This document shows positions 1-5,386 of a stretch of DNA of 5,831 nucleotides, in pieces (the stretch's first letter is position 1; every line of letters starts with the position of its first letter). The DNA comes from Candidatus Methanolliviera sp. GoM_asphalt. GTDB lineage: Archaea > Halobacteriota > Methanoliparia > Methanoliparales > Methanoliparaceae. Position numbers and translations under genes: made by a program. The notes below the pieces were generated by a model. That model worked only from the letters and a program-made list of their open reading frames with translations. It made no database searches and had not been told where the DNA came from. The stretch is from the NCBI GenBank assembly GCA_902158745.1, contig CABGHH010000108.1, positions 1 through 5,831 of the forward strand, written 5' to 3'.

Positions 1-79
1 CAAGTAATTCCGCATCACTTAAACTGGATGCTCCAGTCTTTAATATACCGTGTAACCTCTTTCTATTTGAGACACAGAT
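1..79 (-). pseudogene. RadC-like N-terminal fragment, cut by window edge
   Basis: Read on the - strand, this stretch is open from just after a TAA at 80-82 to the left edge. It encodes ...RKRLHGILKTGASSLSDAELL. The segment GASSLSDAELL matches the well-conserved N-terminal helical region of RadC-family (JAB/MPN-domain) proteins, where a form like LLKYGASSLSDAELLAI is usual; this is from memory of the family. RadC was named for DNA repair but its role is uncertain, and many copies sit on mobile elements. No ATG, GTG or TTG occurs in this frame between the TAA and the edge, so the 5' end is missing or frameshifted, perhaps by the palindromic repeat that overlaps it. Only about 26 codons are visible, so whether the rest of the gene is intact cannot be judged. 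Confidence 0.42.
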
Positions 80-165
80 TTACACTGATTTACGCAGATT
101 TATTTTAGTTTAACCGTGTTTGTTGATTCTTATCATCTGTGTTAATCTGCGTTAATCTGTGTCAA
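71..165. repeat. Imperfect inverted repeat built from 10-bp units
   Basis: The left arm (71-99) pairs with the right arm (135-163) at 24 Watson-Crick positions plus one G-T out of 29, around a loop of about 35 nt. The outermost 10 bp (GACACAGATT / AATCTGTGTC) are perfect. Each arm is itself three tandem decamers: CACAGATTTA, CACTGATTTA, CGCAGATTTA at 73-102, and TCTGTGTTAA, TCTGCGTTAA, TCTGTGTCAA at 136-165. I recall similar AATCTGTGTTAATCTG strings as dispersed intergenic repeats in varied prokaryotes, but cannot check that here. It lies just past the dnaK stop codon, so it could also fold in the dnaK 3' untranslated region. No oligo-T tract follows it on the - strand. Confidence 0.8.
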
Positions 166-182
166 CGATTTTTTTTTTCTTG

Positions 183-2087
183 TTACTCCTTTTCCTCGCC
201 CTCACCTTCGCCCTTCACATCATAATCCACATCCACGTAATCCGCTTCGCCTTCACCCGCTTTCTTCGCCTCACCTGCTCCAGCCCCAGCCGGTGCACCC
301 TGTTTAGCCGCTTCTTCCGCAGCCTTCTTCTGCGCCTCCTGATACACCACGGCAGAAACCTCATGCAGCGCCTTCGTCAGTTCATCCGTATCCACCTTTA
401 TCTTTATCATATCCTTCGTCTTCAACGATTCTTTCAGCTTGTCCTTCGCCTTCTCCACCTTCTCACGCTGCTCCGCACTTATCTTGTCCCCCAGCTCGGT
501 AATCGTCTTCTCCGAGGCGTACACAAGCGAATCAGCCTGATTCACGAGTTCTATCTCCTCACGCCGCTTCTTGTCCTCTTCACTGTACTTCTCCGCTTCG
601 TGCACCATCCTGTCTATATCGTCCTTTGCCAGTTTCGTAGATGCGGTAATTCTAATCGAAGCTTCCTTGCCCGTACCCAAATCCTTTGCATTTACGTTTA
701 AAATCCCGTTTGTATCTATGTCAAACCTAACCTCGATTTGCGGTACGCCACGTGGCGCTGGCGGAATACCATCCAGATGAAACCTGCCAAGCGAAGTATT
801 ATCTGCAGCCATCGGGCGTTCGCCCTGTGCAACATGTATCTCCACACTTGTTTGACTGTCTGCCGCTGTCGTGAACACCTGTGATTTCTTCGTTGGTATT
901 GTCGTGTTCTTCTCGACCAGCGTAGTTGCAACACCTCCCAGCGTCTCAATACTGAGCGTAAGCGGTGTAACGTCAAGCAGAACTATCTCCGCCTTTACCT
1001 GACCGCTGAGAATACCCGCCTGTGTCGCCGCACCTATCGCCACGGACTGCATCGGGTCAACCCCACCCACCGTTTTCTTACCTAAAATCGCTTCAAATCG
1101 TTCACGTACCATCGGCATCCTCGTGGGACCGCCAATAAGTAATATCTTGTCTATGTCGTCAGGCGACAGCTTTGAATCTTTCAGCGCAGTTCGTATCGGC
1201 GACTCTAACCGTTTCAACGTGTGTTCCGCGAGCTGCTCTAATTTCGCTCGCGTTAACGTCACCTCTAAATGCTTTGGCTCGCCGCCTGAAACGATAATAA
1301 ACGGCAGATTTATCGTTGTGGATACCGAAGAGGTAAGTTCTATTTTCGCTTTCTCTGCCTCGTCCCGTATCCGCTGCATCGCCGTCAGGTCGTTCTTCAA
1401 ATCTATCCCTTCTTTTTCTTTGAATCCCGCTACAAGCCAGTCTATCACCGCTGTATCTATATCCGTTCCACCCAGATGCGTGTCCCCGCTTGTGGAGAGC
1501 ACCTCAAATACGCCTTCTCCTATGTCCATAACGGTAACGTCAAAAGTGCCACCACCAAAGTCGAGAACCGCGACTTTATATTCTGCTTCCTTTCCAAGCC
1601 CATAAGCCATTGCCGCTGCTGTCGGCTCGTTTATTATTCTTTCTACCTTGAATCCGGCTATCTCTCCCGCATCTTTCGTCGCCTGTCGCTGGTTGTCATC
1701 GAAATACGCAGGTGCCGTGATAACCGCCGCATCTACCTTCTCGCCTAAATACGCTTCTGCATCCGTCTTTATCTTCTGCAATACCATCGAAGCGATTTCC
1801 TGCGGTGTGAATTCCTTGTCCACCGTCTTCACGTATATCTTCTCAGAAGTCCCCATCTTCCTCTTCGTTTCGCGTACCGTTCCTTCGGGATTAACTACCG
1901 CCTGCCGTTTCGCCGCTACGCCGACTAACCTATGACCGTCCTTTGTAAATGCAACTACCGATGGAAACATCTTTCCCCCGTATGCACTACCCTCTGCACT
2001 CGGTATTATCTTCGCTTCGCCACTTTCATCCACAAACGCCGCTTCTGAGTTCGTCGTTCCAAGGTCAATGCCTATTATCCGTCCCAT
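183..2087 (-). CDS. dnaK: Chaperone protein DnaK (Hsp70)
   Basis: This is a cytosolic ATP-driven chaperone of 634 residues, normal full length, which binds extended hydrophobic segments and normally works with DnaJ and GrpE. The nucleotide-binding domain (about 1-365) shows the phosphate-1 loop GIDLGTTNS (6-14), AAKRQAV (58-64, with the conserved Lys60), INEPTAAAMAYG (152-163), DFGGGTFDV (176-184), GDTHLGG (201-207) and LIGGPTRMP (317-325). The interdomain linker is VLLDVTPLTLSIET (369-382), followed by the beta substrate-binding domain and, from about 485, the helical lid. The tail (about 590-634) is Ala/Gly then acidic, containing DYVDVDYDV. It lacks the roughly 23-residue block of Gram-negative DnaKs, as expected for archaeal and Gram-positive forms. 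VDPMQSVAIGA (343-353) departs from the usual VNPDEAVAIGA. The start is supported by a weak SD and by alignment to family N-termini. No grpE or dnaJ flanks it; the upstream neighbour is the thermosome gene. Confidence 0.98.
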   Translation of the reverse strand: MGRIIGIDLGTTNSEAAFVDESGEAKIIPSAEGSAYGGKMFPSVVAFTKDGHRLVGVAAKRQAVVNPEGTVRETKRKMGTSEKIYVKTVDKEFTPQEIASMVLQKIKTDAEAYLGEKVDAAVITAPAYFDDNQRQATKDAGEIAGFKVERIINEPTAAAMAYGLGKEAEYKVAVLDFGGGTFDVTVMDIGEGVFEVLSTSGDTHLGGTDIDTAVIDWLVAGFKEKEGIDLKNDLTAMQRIRDEAEKAKIELTSSVSTTINLPFIIVSGGEPKHLEVTLTRAKLEQLAEHTLKRLESPIRTALKDSKLSPDDIDKILLIGGPTRMPMVRERFEAILGKKTVGGVDPMQSVAIGAATQAGILSGQVKAEIVLLDVTPLTLSIETLGGVATTLVEKNTTIPTKKSQVFTTAADSQTSVEIHVAQGERPMAADNTSLGRFHLDGIPPAPRGVPQIEVRFDIDTNGILNVNAKDLGTGKEASIRITASTKLAKDDIDRMVHEAEKYSEEDKKRREEIELVNQADSLVYASEKTITELGDKISAEQREKVEKAKDKLKESLKTKDMIKIKVDTDELTKALHEVSAVVYQEAQKKAAEEAAKQGAPAGAGAGEAKKAGEGEADYVDVDYDVKGEGEGEEKE

Positions 2088-2095
2088 TTTTATCT

Positions 2096-2102
2096 GCCCC
2101 TA
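2096..2102 (-). promoter_or_regulatory. Weak ribosome-binding site of dnaK
   Basis: The - strand reads TAGGGGC, about 8 nt before the dnaK ATG. It matches only part of the archaeal anti-SD (complement GGAGGTGA), so it is weaker than the thermosome site. It is nonetheless the only purine-rich G stretch near this start. Confidence 0.5.
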
Positions 2103-2104
2103 CG

Positions 2105-2137
2105 TTTCATTTCATTTCAATTTCAATTCAATTTCAA
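2105..2137 (-). repeat. TTGAAA/TGAAA tandem repeat in the dnaK leader
   Basis: On the + strand this is TTTCA, TTTCA, TTTCAA, TTTCAA, TTCAA, TTTCAA without interruption. In dnaK mRNA sense it reads as six copies of a 5-6 nt T(T)GAAA unit. It sits between the TATA-like box and the ribosome-binding site, so most of it should be transcribed. The resulting leader is rich in A and G, has almost no C and should be unstructured. The repeat units are seen directly; any regulatory role is a guess. Confidence 0.75.
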
Positions 2138-2150
2138 TGACTTCTTGAAT

Positions 2151-2158
2151 TTTATAAA
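2151..2158 (-). promoter_or_regulatory. Candidate archaeal TATA box for dnaK
   Basis: TTTATAAA (its own reverse complement) lies 64 nt before the dnaK ATG. Archaeal transcription starts about 25 nt past the box, which would place the start near 2126-2130 and give a leader of about 40 nt. The box overlaps the end of the thermosome's oligo-T tract, so a T-rich terminator is an alternative reading. Read-through from the thermosome gene remains possible. Confidence 0.45.
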
Positions 2159-2188
2159 AAAAAATAAAAAAGAAGGAAGAAAAAAAAA
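2156..2188 (-). terminator. Oligo-T terminator region after the thermosome gene
   Basis: Immediately after the thermosome stop codon the - strand has T9 (2180-2188), then TTTTTT (2166-2171) and another T9 (2156-2164), separated by short pyrimidine stretches. Archaeal RNA polymerase stops at such T tracts without needing a hairpin. This suggests that much thermosome transcription ends here and that dnaK has its own promoter. Confidence 0.65.
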
Positions 2189-3841
2189 TTAGTATTCTCC
2201 CATTCCTTCCATTCCGCCCATACCACCAGGTGGCATGCCGCCGCCTGGAGGCATACCGCCGCCTGGCTGTGCACTCGACGCTATTACATCGTCTATCCGC
2301 AGTATCATCGTTGCTGATTCTGTTGCCGAGCTTATCGCCTGTGTCTTTATTCTCAATGGTTCTATGACACTTGCCTTTATCATGTCCGCTGGTTCGCCCT
2401 TGGTCATATCCAGACCCGCATATTTGTTCCCTGATTCGTGTTCAGACCGAAGTGCAACGAGCACATCTATGGGGTCTAAACCCGCATTCTCGGCAAGCGC
2501 TCTCGGAATGACTTCTACTGCATCTGCGAATGCCTGTATTGCCAGTTGTTCTCTTCCGCCTACGGTTGCGGCGTATTCACGCAGTCTCAGCGCCAGTTCT
2601 ATCTCCGTGGCTCCGCCCCCTGCGACATATTTGCCGTCTTCTACTGCACATGCCGTTACTCTTAATGCGTCATACATTCCACGTTCTAACTCGTCCACCA
2701 CGTGCTCTGTGCCACCACGCAGCAATATAGATACGGATTTAGGGTTCTGGCAATTTTCTACAAATATCATCTCATCGCCGCCTATTTTCTTCTCTTCTAC
2801 TGTTCCTGCATATCCAAGGTCATCCGCTCTGATCTCTTCCAGTGTCGTTAATACTTTACCGCCTGTTGCGCTCGCCAACTTCTTCATGTCGCTCTCTTTT
2901 ACGCGTCGTACAGCCATCACACCTGCCTTTGCAAGATAATGCTGCGCCAGATCATCAATACCCTTCTGGCAGAAAAGCACGTTCGCTCCGCTTTCTGTTA
3001 CTTTGTCTACCATACTCTTCAGCATGTTCTCCTCTTCGTCCAGGAACGCTTTCATCTGGTCGGGCGATGTAATCTCTATCTTCGCATCTACTTCCGTCTT
3101 CTCTATCTCCATCGCAGTGTTTATCAGCACTATCTTCGCATCCTCCACGAGCTTCGGCATTCCTGAGTGCACGCGCTCCTTGTCTATTAGCATTCCCTTT
3201 ATCAACACGGTGTCATCCTTGCTTCCTCCCGTTTTCTTCTCTAACTTTATGTGGTCCGTGTCTACTCGTCCTCCTGGCTCCGCTATCGCCCTTACTGACT
3301 CCACTGCAAGGTTGGTCAGTAGTTCTCTTGCAACCTCTGCACCCTTTCCAGTCATAGAAGTCGTTGCTATTTTCTTCAGCGTTTTGGTATCGTCGGGCTT
3401 GACTGTCTTTGCCATTTTCTTTAACACCTCATACGCTTTCTCCGCCGCCAATCGGTACCCTGTTACAATCAACGTTGGGTGTACCTCCTGTTCCAGCAAG
3501 TCCTCCGCGCGCTTCAGTAACTCGCCCCCTATAACAACTGCACTTGTCGTGCCATCCCCAACCTCATTGTCCTGCGTCTTCGCTATCTCTACCATCATCT
3601 TCGCCGCGGGATGCTCTATGTCCATCTCCTTCAGTATCGTCGCTCCGTCGTTTGTTATTACAACGTCGCCCATAGAGTCCACCAGCATCTTGTCCATTCC
3701 CTTTGGTCCCAGCGTAGACTTAACTGAGTTAGCAATGGTCTTCGCTGCGAGAATGTTCCTGCTCTGTGCGTCTTTTCCTCTTGTCCTTTCACTACCTTCC
3801 TTCAATATCAAAATAGGCGTTCCGCCTAATTGTCCTGCCAT
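2189..3841 (-). CDS. ths: Thermosome subunit (group II chaperonin)
   Basis: This is an ATP-dependent chaperonin subunit of 550 residues, the usual length. It assembles into a double-ring cytosolic complex with a built-in lid and folds proteins without a GroES partner. Equatorial-domain motifs are LGPKGMDKML (44-53), NDGATIL (64-70, Asp65), GDGTTSA (95-101, Asp96), DALRVTACAVEDG (391-403, Asp391) and VAGGGATE (406-413); by comparison with GroEL, Asp65, Asp96 and Asp391 are the ATP-site acids. The apical domain carries the group II helical protrusion (about 245-280). The C-terminal tail (527-550) is a Gly/Met/Pro repeat ending in GMGEY, typical of archaeal subunits and lining the cavity. The start is backed by a strong SD (GAGGTGA) 9 nt upstream. 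Archaea often have several paralogues; which one this is cannot be told, so the symbol is generic. It is upstream of and co-directional with dnaK. Confidence 0.98.
   Translation of the reverse strand: MAGQLGGTPILILKEGSERTRGKDAQSRNILAAKTIANSVKSTLGPKGMDKMLVDSMGDVVITNDGATILKEMDIEHPAAKMMVEIAKTQDNEVGDGTTSAVVIGGELLKRAEDLLEQEVHPTLIVTGYRLAAEKAYEVLKKMAKTVKPDDTKTLKKIATTSMTGKGAEVARELLTNLAVESVRAIAEPGGRVDTDHIKLEKKTGGSKDDTVLIKGMLIDKERVHSGMPKLVEDAKIVLINTAMEIEKTEVDAKIEITSPDQMKAFLDEEENMLKSMVDKVTESGANVLFCQKGIDDLAQHYLAKAGVMAVRRVKESDMKKLASATGGKVLTTLEEIRADDLGYAGTVEEKKIGGDEMIFVENCQNPKSVSILLRGGTEHVVDELERGMYDALRVTACAVEDGKYVAGGGATEIELALRLREYAATVGGREQLAIQAFADAVEVIPRALAENAGLDPIDVLVALRSEHESGNKYAGLDMTKGEPADMIKASVIEPLRIKTQAISSATESATMILRIDDVIASSAQPGGGMPPGGGMPPGGMGGMEGMGEY
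2229..2264. repeat. 18-bp tandem duplication in thermosome tail
   Basis: Two adjacent 18-bp units, GGTGGCATGCCGCCGCCT and GGAGGCATACCGCCGCCT, differ at two positions. They encode the repeated GGGMPP of the thermosome C-terminal tail. Tail length is known to vary between chaperonins, and such repeats can expand or contract by slippage. Confidence 0.8.
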
Positions 3842-3850
3842 GTGTTTTAT

Positions 3851-3858
3851 TCACCTCT
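3851..3858 (-). promoter_or_regulatory. Strong ribosome-binding site of the thermosome gene
   Basis: The - strand reads AGAGGTGA, 9 nt before ATG at 3841. It contains GAGGTGA, complementary to the 3' end of archaeal 16S rRNA (CACCTCC). It fixes the start codon and implies a leadered mRNA. Confidence 0.8.
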
Positions 3859-3878
3859 ATTTTTTATATCTGTGGTTC

Positions 3879-3900
3879 TATATAAAGGTTAGTATATAAA
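3879..3900 (-). promoter_or_regulatory. Tandem TATA boxes of the thermosome gene
   Basis: The octamer TTTATATA occurs twice on the - strand, at 3879-3886 and 3893-3900, 14 bp apart. Initiation about 25 nt downstream would fall near 3856 for the proximal box, inside the ribosome-binding site, and near 3870 for the distal one. The distal box is therefore the better fit for an mRNA that keeps its SD. The proximal box could give a nearly leaderless transcript, or act as a decoy or regulator-overlapped site. This is inferred from sequence only. Confidence 0.6.
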
Positions 3901-3933
3901 TAAATACAAATGCACATTATTACTCTATGTATG

Positions 3934-3946
3934 AAATATAATAAAA
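3934..3946 (+). promoter_or_regulatory. Candidate TATA box for tRNA-Thr
   Basis: AAATATAATAAAA, preceded by G in an ATG-AAATATA context, lies about 36-48 bp before the mature tRNA 5' end. Starting about 25 nt downstream would leave a short leader for RNase P to remove. It shares the 140-bp intergenic region with the oppositely directed thermosome promoter. Confidence 0.5.
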
Positions 3947-3981
3947 TTACTACTAAGTGATAGCTAACTAACTAAACATCT

Positions 3982-4053
3982 GCCTTGGTAGCATAGTGGT
4001 AATGCGCCACCTTGGTAAGGTGGAGAGCGCGGGTCCGAGTCCCGCCCAGGGCT
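3982..4053 (+). tRNA. tRNA-Thr, anticodon GGT
   Basis: A full cloverleaf can be drawn. The acceptor stem GCCTTGG (3982-3988) pairs with CCAGGGC (4046-4052), with one T-G. The D arm is GCAT-AGTGGTA-ATGC (3991-4005). The anticodon arm is CCACC-TTGGTAA-GGTGG (4007-4023) with anticodon GGT at 4014-4016. The variable loop is 5 nt, and the T arm is GCGGG-TCCGAGT-CCCGC (4029-4045). The discriminator is T (4053), as in archaeal tRNA-Thr, and CCA is not encoded. G35 and U36 fit threonyl identity. The T loop reads TCCGAGT, with C where position 55 is nearly always T. There is no intron. An IS remnant begins within a few bases of the 3' end. Confidence 0.95.
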
Positions 4054-4058
4054 TATTC

Positions 4059-5257
4059 TCAATTGTTCAAAACCTCTCCAAAATCGCGAAGAAAGAAGAT
4101 GGGAATTTCTGCCCGTTACATCAAGTCTTCTCAGCAGCGTCTCAACAGCTACTTTATGCTTCTCCTTATAATTGCCGTAGAACGTTACAACAATCCAATC
4201 CGCTTCAGCCTTTACTACCGCCGGAAATTCGATGACTTCTTCAAAAACTGATTGCACAGTGATATTTCCGAACTCCGCCACTATATCTTTTTTCATGCAT
4301 GCCAACAGATTGAATGCAAACAGCTTCATCGCCATCATCGCTGCAATCTGGTTCAATTTAATACTGGACCACGCATCCAATTATAAGAAGTCGTAATCCT
4401 TAAAGAAATTCTCGATTCGCCATCTCCAGCTTTTCTCATTGAGAATTCGCCCTTCACTGCTCTCGTAATCGTTTGTCAGATAACCATGATATTTTTCCTT
4501 GCCATCCTCAAGAAAACATACAACCCCGAGCTTCGTGCTGCCAGAAAAGTTGCGAAGGGTCGTATCCTTGAACGCGATTAATCGATCAGTTCCAACAAGA
4601 GGTCCGAACTCATCCTTTGGTATGCTCTTCATTTCTTCTATGCGGTTGTTATAGAGCTTTATCAGCGTAACATACTTGAGATTCATCTTCTTATCCAGAT
4701 ATTCCATAAGCGAGCCTACCAAGAACCATTTATCGAAGATCACTTTCTCCAGATTCGGCAGTATATTTCTGGCTATTTCCAGCAGGGGCACCGCAACAGT
4801 TTCTGACTTTAGCCCCTTCCTTGGATATTCCACTCTGCCAAAGATCGGATTGCCCGTATCCTGATCCTGTATAATGAATGCCTTGATTCCCTGCATGATG
4901 GTGTTTCTCGTAGGATGTTTATCCTTGACAATCTTTAAATCGCCAAAGTAGCTTATGAGGTGGCAATCCAGGTTGACTGTTTTTCCATTGAAGATGCCTT
5001 GCGTTTTAAACGCCTTTGCGCAAGCGATCCCAAATTTTTCTGCTCGGGCAACCGAGATTTTATCGAGGAAGCCATAAAGATTGCTCTTAGAAAGCAATTT
5101 TGAGAATCCCGCAAGCACAGCTATACCGTGGTCTTTAACCTTTTCTACTTTAATAAAGATGTTTCTTGGGCATTGCGATAACATGATTATAATCCAGAAA
5201 ACATTTTTTTTTTTTTACCAATCTGAGATCGTCACTGAAAAGAATCTTGGCATCCAT
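4059..5257 (-). pseudogene. Decayed IS4-like DDE transposase
   Basis: Three pieces on the - strand read as one transposase of about 400 residues. Piece 1 (5150-5257) starts MDAKILFSDDLRLV and ends PKKHLY-stop. Piece 2 (4381-5184, one base phase away) carries the DDE acids: Asp73 in VNLDCH, Asp151 in VIFDKWF and Glu258 in RWRIENFFK, numbered from its first ATG. Inserting two bases (TATT to TATATT near 5153) joins PKKHLY to IKVEKVKDHG, a run I recall from methanogen transposases. An in-frame TAA (4381-4383) then splits off piece 3, which resumes at once with LDAWSSIKLNQIAAMMAMKL and continues to VAVETLLRRLDVTGRNSH. A further shift near 4098 would give FFLRDFGEVLNN and a TGA at 4059-4061, just short of the tRNA. 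Without that shift the frame runs antisense through the tRNA. Family placement (IS4-like fold, RWxIExFFK motif) is moderate; the element is probably inactive. Confidence 0.8.
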
Positions 5258-5386
5258 TCATTATGCAAAGAACTTGAGAACAGACAATGTATGACAGAAC
5301 TCCATAGGTCGCCTAAGCTACCCGCCCTTGGACGAATTCATCATAAACCTTCGTTAGTTCGCTTGCTTTATGCTTCCGGTGCCCAC

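Noticed and set aside
23..37. Small hairpin ACTGGA-TGC-TCCAGT, a possible terminator
   Set aside because: The stem is only 6 bp with no T tract, and it lies in the RadC-like coding frame (codons for TGASS), so it is better explained as coding sequence.
159..701. 180-codon + strand frame opposite the dnaK tail
   Set aside because: It is the complement of Lys/Glu-rich dnaK codons, giving a Leu/Phe/Arg-rich translation that mimics membrane segments. It has no SD and it starts inside the inverted repeat.
3875..3896. CTAAC on the - strand in the thermosome promoter, resembling an Archaeoglobus HSR1 half-site (CTAAC-N5-GTTAG)
   Set aside because: Only one half is present; five bases on the sequence is TATAG, not GTTAG, so no palindromic operator is formed.
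2235..3899. Long + strand open frames (234 and 298 codons) opposite the thermosome gene
   Set aside because: They are antisense shadows: Ser/Ile-rich low-complexity translations with no recognisable domain, while the opposite strand has a complete conserved chaperonin with SD and promoter.
5258..5386. Possible IS terminal inverted repeats between the two transposase remnants
   Set aside because: I compared this 129-bp spacer by eye with the sequence near the tRNA end and with itself and found no convincing matching pair or target duplication.
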